Of a DNA stretch of 64,000 nucleotides, positions 45,702 to 57,100 are shown piece after piece (the first letter of the stretch is position 1; the number at the start of each line of letters is the position of its first letter). The stretch is taken from contig NC_052392.1 in NCBI RefSeq assembly GCF_009389715.1, forward strand, positions 31,605,075 through 31,669,074, written 5' to 3'. The position numbers and the translations under genes were made by a program. Source of the stretch: Phoenix dactylifera (taxonomy: Eukaryota > Streptophyta > Magnoliopsida > Arecales > Arecaceae). Below the pieces are notes generated by a model that was not told the DNA's origin, ran no database searches, and saw only the letters and a list, made by a program, of their open reading frames with translations.

Positions 45702-47619
45702 TGTGTGTGTGTGTATAGAACATGATACAGTAAACATCTTAGATGAAGAAGATGTAATTATATGTGATAACTTTGATCTGTATAATAAATTTCTAGAAGG
45801 TCGAAGTCAGTACTCGGGGCAGCAATTATGTTCATCCAGCAGTTCATCCATCTAAACACTTAGGCCACGACCTGATCATCGATATCATATTACAAACATA
45901 TGTGACTACTGTAGCACTTAATATTAGCAATCCAGGTAACATGATTAATGAGATATCCCTACACTATATGATTTGAAACAACTGTGCTTGCAACACTCAA
46001 ATTGGTGTTGATCACTAATAGCAGCTCATGTGTCGCAGAAGACATGCTTATATGTACTGATGCTTGAAAAAACATGGAGAAATGTAAACTAACCTGCAAA
46101 GAAGAATTATCTAGCGAAAATTGTGAATCACCATCTCCAGTGTATGGATTCTCCCATGCAAGCATAGTCACAAAAATAAGCCTCTGAAATGCAAGCTCCT
46201 GTAGATATACAATCCAATATAAGTCCCAGAAAGAACAATCAGGAACATAGTCAATAGTTATATTAATGGCTTTGCGCAAAACTTGGGAGAAATGTTAGGT
46301 TGACCATGTGATAAATTACTAAATTAACTGAATAAAAATCATGGCTGAAAAATTGGATGTCATTCTACAGTTTCCCACATGCATGTCAGTCTATCGTAAA
46401 CAAAATATGGAAAAATATTCCAAGCAAAAATCTTATCCTATCCAACTGGTCTTATTGCAGCAGTTGGCATTGGCATCCCTTTCCTGCCCCCAGATTCGAA
46501 CCTTGTCTCGACAAAACAGAAGGATTCCCTCTGTTCATGTTGACTTCAAGACATCCATAATACTTCACATTCAATCCCTATATTTTAATAACTTGCCTTT
46601 TGGTTATATTACAAATTCTCGAAATCGTATGATCTGTTTTCTCAAAAGAGAACTACTATTCAAGTGGCACAGCCAATTCACTCAAGTTACCTTATGAAAA
46701 AAAATAAGCTGATAAAAGTATTCATTGACACAATGTATGCAGTGAACCTACAGAATGTAACAGCTTGAGAATGCCCACAATGTTTACATTCCAGTGCATG
46801 CAAAGGATAGATTCGTTTTAAATGTTAAGCTATGTGGCACTCGCAGACCTTCAAACTGGGATGGAAGTCAGAGCTCTCCCTTGACAAGTACCTAAAGCAA
46901 CAATATTCCACCAAACTCCGGCCATCATATTGAACATGCTCGGGAGCAAGTGCTTCAAAAATCTTCTGCATCTTCCTCCCTGTCAATCCAATCATCCTGC
47001 ACCATGCTTTGGAGCAATCAGAGAGCACAGTTAACAGAAATAATTACAAAAAAATGTGAAGAAGATTCCACCCATGTTACCAAGACCACCAAAGAAACGA
47101 AAGAAGTTGCAAAATTGGTGGGAAAGTCTTTGCCGTTACCTCCCAAACTGCTCGATGGAGACCACGGCAGCAAAAGAGAGATACCCCTTTGGCGTCCTCC
47201 GCTCCACAGTCAACTCCGAGGCCATAAAATTCTCTTCTTGGACGGCCATGTTGTCCAGCTGACGCTCCAGGGCGGGCTTCCTCCCCTGCCCAGGCTTCAC
47301 AAGCGGCGTCGCCACCTCCGTGATCAGCGACTGCGCCTTGCCAAGCCATAAGCTCAGCCTCTCTCGTACCACATCTACCAGCAGCGCTAAAAAAATAAGC
47401 AACAAGAAGAGAAAGGCGTCGCCTTTAGGGCTCAGGGAGAAGCAGTGCACCTGGGTCGATGTCGGTGAGCTTCCACCGGCCGCCGCCTAGGGACTGGAGG
47501 ACGGAGTCGAGACGGCGGCCGTGGCGGCGGTCCGGCGACCTCCTGGCAGAGAATTGGACTCGGAGAAAGGGTCGGAGGGAGGAGGAGGAAGAAGAGGTTG
47601 GCGGCACAACAGTGAACAT
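30196..47619 (-). CDS. DUF639 family membrane-associated protein, 11 exons, 830 aa
   Basis: Exons on the minus strand are 47619-47451, 47386-47140, 46996-46849, 46198-46094, 44452-44295, 40279-40117, 38738-38602, 38395-37708, 35446-35334, 33189-32934 and 30504-30196. Every junction has GT-AG and the phases close to an 830-residue frame, which strongly supports the model. The N-terminus (MFTVVPP plus Ser run, then Arg-rich) could be an organelle-targeting peptide. Family landmarks are GRSLVEYCCFRYLSRESSD, QRLIFVTMLAWENPY, LVGEQAFVRIAPAIAGVAD, VLKWEDNIAWPG, then TWVLEFVDFGSEMRRDVWH in exon 8. Two hydrophobic stretches span exons 9-10 (about residues 629-667) and another is at about 732-760, so the C-terminus is likely membrane-embedded. 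Closest remembered relatives are Arabidopsis At1g71240 and At1g48840. The biochemical role of DUF639 is unknown to me. Introns reach about 4 kb and hold several transposons. Confidence 0.9.
30767..30795. repeat. Perfect 13-bp inverted repeat with 3-base loop
   Basis: ACCAGCTATTGTG is followed by atc and its exact reverse complement CACAATAGCTGGT. It lies in intron 10 of the DUF639 gene. It may be the junction of an old element or a chance hairpin. Confidence 0.9.
31331..31651. mobile_element. hAT-type MITE, 321 bp, with 8-bp target duplication
   Basis: The left end reads caaagttttaaatcc. The reverse complement of the right end reads caaggttttaagtcc. The flanking octamers are ctattaaa (31323-31330) and ctattgaa (31652-31659), seven of eight identical. 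The 8-bp duplication and the ends point to a non-autonomous hAT element. The interior has subterminal gggac/gtcccgg motifs and a C/T tract. It sits in intron 10 of the DUF639 gene. Confidence 0.7.
36323..36930 (+). mobile_element. GTGTC/GACAC-ended TIR element, copy A (DUF639 intron 8)
   Basis: It starts ctagtgtcacctagacac and ends near the cagacacttttcctgacatta stretch. Its interior shares long similarity, in opposite orientation, with copy B at 39267-39830: for example ccatgaatgtgcaagttg and gagatactaaattgata have close reverse-complement partners there. Internal units of about 55 bases (gcttaaagtgtccatg...gataactttatatta) repeat three to four times at 36650-36840. Confidence 0.55.
39267..39830 (-). 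mobile_element. GTGTC/GACAC-ended TIR element, copy B (DUF639 intron 6)
   Basis: The left end reads ctatgttacctggacac. The interior is the inverted counterpart of copy A, read as the reverse complement. It lies between exons 7 and 6 of the DUF639 gene. Confidence 0.55.
41960..42382. mobile_element. GTGTC/GACAC-ended TIR element, copy D (DUF639 intron 5)
   Basis: The left end reads ctctgttatctggacac. The right end reads catgtccatgcaacact, which inverts to a related sequence. The interior is noncoding. It is assigned to the same family on its ends only. Confidence 0.35.
44696..44962. mobile_element. Candidate short TIR element in DUF639 intron 4
   Basis: It begins gctgcgtttggttgcag and ends with ctcaaccagacagag, which inverts to a partly matching sequence (about 11 of 16 bases). 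The interior is noncoding. The ends are of the common gtttggtt MITE style. Confidence 0.35.
45671..45715. repeat. (TG)n microsatellite
   Basis: About twenty tg dinucleotides with one interruption, in intron 4 of the DUF639 gene. The Val/Cys-rich open frame over it is not a gene. Confidence 0.95.
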
Positions 47620-50600
47620 ATCCTCCGTAGCTTCTCTTAGCTCGATTTCTCTACTTATTCTCCTGCTTCCCTACAGAAAGGGGGCTCCTTTCTCCTATCT
47701 TCCTTCGTTTGCTCGCTATAGACTTCTTAGGAGAAGAGGAAAAGAGAGATGGGGGAGTGGCGGCTGATGAGAACGGCGCTAAGAAGAGGCGAGAAAGTCT
47801 TATTACTACTCCTGCCCCTACTGATCGGCTCAAATAACGGCCACCGTAAAGTTCTGATAAAATTTTGCCATCGAAGCTATATATTATATATGAGAAACTA
47901 TATTATACAAGTCTTACACCTGAAGAATGTCCCTTCTATTGTAGCAGAATAAACCATCGTCCCTTCTTTATTATACAAGCCTCCAAGAATAAAAGAGATC
48001 TTAAACCAGCATGGAACAACTTAGCAGCTGAGAAATTATTAGGTGGACCAAATCCACTTTAGAACTAAGATAAAATCATTCTAGATTGTGTTGCTATTAC
48101 ACATTAAAAAAAAAAATTATGATGATTTTCATCCTAGGTCTACGGTGGATTTGATTCACCTATTAGTTTCTTATAGTAGTCAGTGTTCTTTTAGTGCTTA
48201 TGCACGCAAAGAAACAACTACCTCTTCAACTTTGAAGTCTCCTCGCACAAACTAGTTGAATTATATTCTTGTACAAGAATTCACCTCCCATAGCCAATTG
48301 CAAGTTTTATTGTGCTCTTCCTCCCTATCCTTACTCCACAATCTAACCTTCTAACAACCTCTCCCTCAGATTCTAGCTCTCTGAGTTGGAACCTATCCAA
48401 CTTGAGTCACCAATGTATATACTGATCTTTTTCTTTACTTTTAATGACTATAAGTTAGGTTCTCCTAACTTTCTCTCTTTCCTAAAAAAATAAAAAAAAA
48501 AGTCAACAAAATCTAATTACTTAGTTATACAAATACAATGTTGCTGAGGATAGGAAGTTAAGATACTTGGATAAAGTGAACTGCAACAGCAATCCCTGGC
48601 AAGTACTGTTTATATGGAGAACTGTTAGCATGACATCAATCTTCAACAATTAAAGATAGAACTAGGAAGAGCAATCATAACAAGCAAGAACGCATTATAT
48701 AGTTCTTTCTAATTTTTGTCAACTACTAGCTACTAGGCTATTCTAATCTTAAAGCACTAGTAATAATAAAAAATAAAATAGAATAAATGAAATATTGTGA
48801 ATAGATTGCCTATGCAAGACATCCATAATCCCAGCATAAGAACGTTATCACGACATTATGAATAATTAGGAGAGAGCTATATATATAGAATATTAATATC
48901 TATAGTTCTTCTAAAGTTTTATGCATTATGTTGTGTATGGAAAATATAACAGATAATAGTTAGATATTCAAATCTAGTTGTATAAACATTCCAAAAAAAA
49001 AAGGTTTGCCCTCCAAAACGTCATTTCCTTCTAGTATATTATACAGCATAATCCATCAAATGGGCCCTATATAGATAGCATTATTGGTTGCAATAATTGA
49101 ACCTATAAGTAGATAAACAAAAGGTATCTATATTATTTGGCTAGCATGAAATAGTGCAACCAAAAAAACTTGATTATTAGAATTCTATTTGTATAATAAT
49201 TTTATAACCATGCCTTTGTAATGCTGATTTGCACGGCTTGCATGGTTGCTCTTAACCTTAGTTATTGCCATTGATTCCTATAGTAATTTATAACTGTGGT
49301 CAAATGCATAGATCCGTATAACATTATACCATCTAGCATTCCATGGCATTTATGCGAGATCTTGTTATTTTTCAGAAGCTAGCAAGCTATTTTTACAGCC
49401 GAGGGCACTTCTTAATGTAAATTATTAGATGTAAAATATCCGCCATATTATGTTGCATACTGAATGCTTTGAATTAATGGAAACACTAGCGAAACCATGT
49501 ACATTGAGATCTAGATCTCAAGATCAAATACAATAGTAAACCCTGGCATTCTAATAAAAATTTATAAAATAAGCACTAGGTATTGGTAGCATAAATGTAT
49601 ATATATTATTAAAGAAATTTCTTTTTTAAAAAAATCTTAATCTAGCCAAAGGAGATAAAACAACAAATATATATCAAACCAACATAGAGTAGCTGGTAAT
49701 ACTTTTACTACTATTTTGTTTAAATTTGCTTGGCATACTTCTTATCGAAAATTATGTTGTAATGGGGAAAAAGATGATGTAATCAAAGAAAAAAGCAACA
49801 AAAAATCAAATAAATTTGTATTAAGTAAGCAAGGATAATAATTATTACCTTTGCTCATTAGATTAGCATTTACATTATAGTTTAAAATAGTTCTTCTCTT
49901 TGTCTATAAAGCTAATTTATTGTTTATAATATACAATACCCTCTTTGAGGGTCTATGGTGAAATCATCCCCAAAATACAATGAACTTGCTTAGCCTGATC
50001 CTTCTCACATAAGCGGAATTGCATAGGAGTACCCAACAACTCCTCCGGCTACCCAAATAAAATGTTAGGAAGATTAAAAGAAAGAATAGCCAAAAAATAA
50101 ATTGGAAGGAGTGGAAAACGAAAAGTGAGTGGGGATTTCCTCTTTCTTAGACCAAGTAGCATAAGCCCTGAATGGATCATGATATGATATTCGAAGACCA
50201 AAAACTGAAATTTTATTGTAGGTTTAGTACAAATAACCATCGGAGAGGTCCATAAAGATCTCAACAGCTCTCTTAAAACAAAAAGCCTTAATGGCCCATC
50301 AGTGCTAGCTCTGGTGCTCTCAAATTTTAATTCGAAATGAAAGTTAGTGTAATGTTTACATTATGAGTTCGAAGTTTAATAAAGAATTAGACTTCATATG
50401 TAATGCTTAAAGTTTTATTTTAAAATTCAAATTTAAGTTATAAAAGATGTATGGTAAAATATGCCGCACATATTATGCCCTACTACGTGCATATGCACTA
50501 TACAGCCGACCAACCGAGCATATATGCACGCGATCACGAATCTATTACCTTTGAAGCTCAAGTTGAACTTGCAAAAATAGAATATCTATAAATGCAAAAA

Positions 50601-50920
50601 TACTTATATTTAATGCCATTAAGGGTTAAAATTTAAAAAATATAAATTTATTTGAGAAAAAAATAAAATTTTATTTTCAAATTAAATATTTTAAGATCAA
50701 AAATTTAAAAATTTCCTACTATCACATTTTTTCGGAATCCCAGTTCGTCAATACTCCGTCACCGGGGCCACCCTCTTCTGGAGGAAGCATTTATTATGTG
50801 TCTTTTTTTTTTGCCCATGGAGGCATCTTATCAAACCCAGTCCAACCATTATCAGTTCCCATCTCGTAGCCACCGTTATCATGCCACCCTAAAAGGCATC
50901 CACGCTGTCCAAAAATAGAA
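47620..50920. other. Intergenic region between divergent DUF639 and MRS2 genes
   Basis: It is AT-rich and without a recognisable gene. The part next to 47619 should hold the DUF639 promoter; a minus-strand tatataat stretch near 47880-47900 is a possible TATA region. Long A/T runs (for example 49620-49640 and 50600-50720) dominate the rest. Confidence 0.45.
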
Positions 50921-50925
50921 TCATC

Positions 50926-51123
50926 CACGTGCCTCCTCACCGTTTAATAGAGAAATGATACCCTGCACCATGCACCACGTGGCGTTAAAGCAACCAATCA
51001 CGCTTCTTGGTTTATGTGGGCCCATCATCAAGGCGCGCGGTTCGGATCGCTGCCCCGCGAATCTAATTCGTTTTGTTCCTGTTGTGCACTGCTGACGTGG
51101 TGCGCGTGGTGCAGGGTATAAAT
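50926..51123 (+). promoter_or_regulatory. MRS2 gene promoter: ABRE/G-box-like motifs and TATA box
   Basis: CACGTG occurs at 50926-50931 and 50976-50981, and TGACGTGG at 51093-51100. These are G-box/ABRE-like sites that plant bZIP or bHLH factors bind. A TATA box (TATAAAT) is at 51117-51123, about 75 bases before the start codon. Control by ABA, light or stress is an inference. Confidence 0.55.
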
Positions 51124-51195
51124 TTTCCAATAATCGCCGCCCCGCCACACGTTCCGCTTCGCAGAGGATTCCTCACGAAGACCACGAGAGCAACG

Positions 51196-54100
51196 ATGAG
51201 GTCGCCGAAGGCAGCGCCCGAGGACGAGCTCCACCACCGACCTCCGGCGGCCGGCGCCACGCCGCCCCCGGCGCAACAGGCGGCCGGGAGACGCAAGGGC
51301 ACCGCGAGCCGGGCGTGGCTGGTGGTCTCGGACTGCGGAGCGTATCTCGAAGAGGTCGGGAAGCACTCGATCATGCGGCGGACGGGGCTCCCGGCGCGGG
51401 ATCTGAGGGTCCTGGATCCCCTGCTCTCCTACCCGTCGACGATCCTGGGGAGAGAGAGGGCTATCGTGATCAATTTGGAGCACATCAAAGCCATCATCAC
51501 CGCCACCGAGGTGCTCATCCCCAATTCCAAGGATCCCATGGTCGCCCCCTTCGTCCAGGATCTCCAATCCCGGGTCTCCAGTTCCTACGGCGCTCCCCAG
51601 CAGGTATCACCTAGGAAAATTAAAGAAAAAGATCATGATTGTCTGCTGGTTATAAGATGATAGCTCCCTTTCTTAAAACCTATCAAAATTATGTTCTACT
51701 TGTTGGTGGACGACTGAGAAAATATGATCAAGTTCTTCTTCCGATTTTTTCTGGTGTTTTTACTCCGTTCTGGGAAACAAATGGGCTACCTTTTTAAATT
51801 ATTTGGTAATTTATCGGAGGAATCGAAGATATTGCACGAAATTGCTGTCTAATTTGAGAAGTACGCTTGTTCAAATATTCATTTTCTTAAAAATTGGATG
51901 TTATACATTTGTTATTTGATATGGCAGTAGCAGTTTGATTATGTATGAATGATCAAACACTATACGATCTTTCTATCTTATTTGATATTTCTATATCAGA
52001 TAAGCTTGTTTGGTTCAAATCTCGGAGATGGAAGTTCAAATATGCGTTCTTCATGAATTGCTTGTCCTAAGATTTTGATGCAAGCGTAAAGAACCTATTT
52101 ACATGCAATGACTGTTTGTATGTTAACTAAGCCTGTAAATTATTTTGGTTAATGGTTTCTGACTATTCAGATGAAGTTACACCTTGCTTACTGCATTGGA
52201 CATAATAATTCAAAACCTGTTACAGTAATCTTCTCACTTCAGTGAAAGTTGGACCAACAAAATTGACACTTATTTATTAATGTTCAATATAAAGGCTGCA
52301 GAGTCCAGTGATGTGGATGGAGAGGCTATGGCTAAAGATGCATCAATGGGAATAACTAAACAGAATAATATGTCAGCTGGTGAAACTCCAGAAGGCAGCC
52401 CTACAAACCCAATGGATGCATGCAAACATGGTGGAACTAAGGTGCTACCTTTCGAGTTCAGGGCACTTGAAGTCTGCCTTGAGTCTGCTTGCAGGTGCCT
52501 TGAATCTGAGGTATGTGAATTGCCTCGTAATCCAAGGAATTCTTTCTGATTTATGTTGCTGTTTGATTGCACTAGACTAGTGCATGATAATATATTTTTT
52601 TTGGAACATTTGGACTTGTCATCTTGTAGCTGTTACCCCTCTAAAATGTTTGTCATGTTGGATATTAGTTGCACTATAGTTTTGTCTGGCACATTATCCC
52701 TATGTCATTTTACCTTGTTTCTGTTTATTTTAAGATATCAGGTAGACTGACTTAAATTATCAAACCTACTGCCAAATATTTTGGATCAGTTAAGTGAATC
52801 CTCACGCAACTCATCCTTAACTGGGGTCATATAATATTTGTTAGTCGTAACTTTTCCTGCATTTTCTTTTCTTGTTTATTTTTCTTTTCTTTTCTTTTCT
52901 CTTCTTCTTCTTTTCTTCTTTTCTGTTTTTGTCTTATTTCATTTATCAATGAAATGTGGGGTGGCTTGCCACATTTTTGCTTAGGGGAAGGAAGAAAAAC
53001 CTTTTTAATAAATACAGACCATAGGTTTTCCTCCTTTGGGCTCCTTGGCCCTTTGTGGAAGTTGGTGTTGGAGGCACTTGCAAGGAAGATACTACGGAAG
53101 AGCATCGAGCAGCGATGGAGCTGCCCGGTGCTAGAGATGTGGCTGTTGTGCCAGTTTAGGCAAAGGGAAGGCACGACGATTGGCAATGACATCAACGCAT
53201 TGGAGCTGGGGAGGTAATGGTTGTGCGGCATACGTCATGACACAATTCAGCATGTTGCCTAGTTCAACTAGTTCAAACCGGCCAACATTGTGTTCACATG
53301 CGTCGGGTGTTTGGGGTTGGGTGTCAAGAGCTTTATATTTTGAAATTTGAATGTAGCGAGCCTGTTAGGTTGGGCTAGTTGTTGTTTGGGCTTAGGGGGT
53401 GTATTTTTAGCTGTGCTTGAGTTGTTTTTGTAGCAGGCTTGGGTGGGGATCATTTGTATGCTTTCCTTTGGGTTCAGTTTTGTTGGTTGGCCTATTTTAG
53501 ACTATTTGATTGCTTGGTTTTGGGCTCCCCACCTTCGCCCTTTCTTCTCTTCTCTTCTTCTTTTATTTGTCCTTCTATTTTCCGATCTCTCCTTTCTTGG
53601 CTTTAGCCCCTAATTTATTTCATATGTCAATAAAATGTTGTGGTGGATTTCCACCATTCTGCTAAAAAGAAGGAACAAGTACAAATCTCCTCCACCTTTG
53701 AAACTGTTTTAATATATCCGAACCCTTATCCTTAGAGTACAAAATGATAGTAGATTTGTTGACATATTTTTTAAATTGATGAGGCTTCACGCTGATGCTG
53801 ATGCGCTCGTTTTTCATCCATCTTTGTGTGTTTTCACTGAACATGCACCATGACATTCATGTTGCTCCTATGCTTGGAACATGAATAGTGACTAAAATTC
53901 TGAACTGCACAATATTTCAGGCCTTATTTGCCTTAAAGAATTTTCATTTGTATTTCAAAGGCATGTCCTGATCCCTTAATGCTGTAGAAATATCTTTCCA
54001 TTTTTTTCTGTGTCCACTTTTCAATGCGTTTGCATTTCCAATGTTCCTTTTTCTTCTGCAAAGTTTAATAACCTTATTTCTCTAAATCTTTCATTCATAT

Positions 54101-57100
54101 TATTAAATTAACGGTAAGCTGTAATCTTCCTCATATATTCTAAAAATAATGTAATTTTGCCTTTGCTTGAGTAGCATCAACAATCAATTTTATGCCAAGA
54201 TACATACGTATATGCTTGAGATTGACTTTGTAGTGGCTCACACTGTGGTTGGAACCTACTATTCTTGCCATACCTGCTTTTAGCACATGTTACTTCTCTT
54301 CCATATGTATTATCAGCAAGTTTTTCTATCCCTGTTTTATTCATATATTTAATGGGAGCCTTGAAACATTTTATTGTTCTACTGTATCATGCACTTGCTA
54401 CCAGTTGATATTGAACCACATTCAGAAGAAGCTTAAGCATCTATCGATTTATTTTACTAGAATAATACTGCAGTTTTGATGCACTTAAATTGTTATATCT
54501 ATCTCATTTATGCAGACTATTAATTTTTTATCTATCTCATATATGTTTCTTAACCATTCATTCTCCGTATACTTTTTAACTTTATCTTTTTAATATTATG
54601 ATATCTATATGCAACTGCCAAGCACTATTTCGATACAGTTCTCTCCATATCTATTTGTTGAACTACTGATTCTTCTATTTCAGACATCGACTCTAGAGCA
54701 AGAGGCATATCCTGCTTTGGATGAGTTGACCTCAAAAATCAGTACACTTAACCTTGAGCGTGTTAGACAAATCAAGAGTCGTTTGGTTACAATTTCAGGG
54801 CGTGTGCAGAAGGTAAGAAGTCAAGATCTTATAGAGTTAAATGCAACATCTGCAATATAGCAACATTTTAGAACAGTTAATGATTTAACCTGACCAGATA
54901 TCAAGTTATGCTTGTCTAAATTGGTGATGGTTTTTCTCTATTTGAGCTCAACATTTTTGGGCTTAAGGGAGCCCATTATCTTTAATGCTGTAATTGGCTT
55001 GGTGAAGCACCAGTGTCTAGTTTGCAATGTTACCTAGACATGATATGAATGTCAACTCTCCAGAAGAGTCGGACACATGATCTTTCAAAATGTTGGACAC
55101 CAGGACACGTCTATATTATATTGGAATGCTAGAATATGTGCTACTGTAGGTATATGATGAATAACTTATTGGACCAACTGCCATGTAATTTGATAGCATT
55201 CATAAATCCTTTGCTAAATATTTTGTTAGACTTGAAAACTTCAATTTATAAAGGTCAAAAGTTGTCGTCCAACCATGATGACATTATAATCTGCTGATTT
55301 GAAGTGAAAGAGTGTCATGAAGTGTGTAGGTCTCCAGCTGTCCAGACACATCAAAAGAAAAGATTTTGAAGTGTCTGAGTAACACTGCTACTTCGCTGTG
55401 TTCTCTTTTTTTTCCTGGCTGCTAAATTATAATTATTTCAGTTTCCTTCTCTTATGACTTTTTATATATCATTTTTTAAGAAAGAAGTTGTTATTATATG
55501 TTTAACAGGTGAGGGATGAACTTGAACAATTACTAGATGATGACATGGATATGGCTGAGATGTATTTATCAGAGAAGCTTGCTCAACAACGAATTGGTGA
55601 ATCTTCATCAAGAGTTGATATAGACCATGATTCATTTGAAGTGGAGGAGCATAGGTAACTGTATTGTTTTGTTTATAGTAAATTGGAAATGGCATGAAAG
55701 AAGAGTATTGCAGTCATACATTCTATAAAGCTTTATAAGTATTATCATCAAAAGGGTTTTTAATCAAGGCTGTCATAATTTGATACATTTTTCAATGATG
55801 ATAATCATACAACTTAGTTGGACTATTGAAGTCATTATTATGTTCCGCATGGTACATTTGGAATAAAAGAGTATGATCTGTTCTTTTGAACAGAAATTAG
55901 TTCCGTATCAATTGCCGATATGCATGTGATAATTGTTATCCGCATGTCATGACATGGCATTTACAATGTATAATCGTAGGAACAATCTTGCAGTGTGTCT
56001 TGTGTTCCCTTAAAAAAAGCATTTCTACATCTTATAAAGTTTTTTTTTTAACTTCTTATGAAAAAAAAGAGTGCATTGATGATAATCATAAAATTATAAG
56101 TGAGTTGGACTATTTAAGTCATTAGCATGTCTCACATGGTACTTTTGGAACAAAAGAGTGCAGACTGTTCTTTTGAACCGAAGTAAGTTATATATCATTC
56201 GTTGATATGAATGTAACAATAGTTGACAGGAAGTCATGAGATGGCATTTACAGCCTATGTTGCTTAAGAAACAGGCTTGGGTATGTCCTGTGTTGCTTAA
56301 GAAAAGCACTTCTACAACTTATAAAGTTTTGAGAAAAGGTCACTTCTTAAGAAAAAATGTTGTGTTCGGTAATGATTGATACAAAATGATTATTCCTGAA
56401 GCCAAAGCCAAAAAATCTGATGCTAGAACAAGCTAGAAGAACTAGTTTGTGGCTTATGCTTATATGGAACACTTGCATAGTTTCCACAAAGAAATGATGA
56501 ATTTTCTCACTTAATGGTAGACATATTGGAAGCGCACATGAATTTGATAAATTTAAATTTAATCAACTCATTGTGGACCCAAGCAAACCTAATTATAGGA
56601 TTTTGTGGTCATCTTGAAGTTCTTAGTTCAAATTGAAATCTTAATAAATTTGGATTCAGATCTACCAAAATCAGGTTCAACCCTATTGAGACCAGATAGA
56701 TTTTAAAACATATGTCCAGATTATCTTTTACTAAACATCAAACAAGTGAAGAATTGCTTATCTTCAAAGAACATTTACCCTTCAAAAATGCAAGCAATAC
56801 AAAACAGACCCTTATTTGTGCCTTCAGACCTCTTTCCCACAACAAGCAGCAGAGAGAGAATTCAAGACCTGGTGAGAGAGGAACATAAGAAAGACAGAGA
56901 GACAACTGGTTGATTGTCGTCCAATCAGTCCTTGGCTCACCTTTCTTTGTTGCTGGTGAGCCCCATTCATGACCAGCATCTTCTCTCCTGTTTCCTTTAG
57001 CAAAGGCTGGCCTGGCTACTTTCTTTAGTGTAGTTCTCCATTCATCCATCTGTCCGTCATCTTCGTTTGCAAAAGGTAGAGCTAGCAGATCGAAGGCGGC

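Noticed and set aside
45671..45855. 61-codon Val/Cys-rich ORF
   Set aside because: It is the translation of a (TG)n repeat inside a DUF639 intron.
51073..51195. In-frame upstream extension of the MRS2 start
   Set aside because: The frame is open to an ATG at 51073, but this lies before the TATA box at 51117, so the first ATG in the transcript should be 51196.
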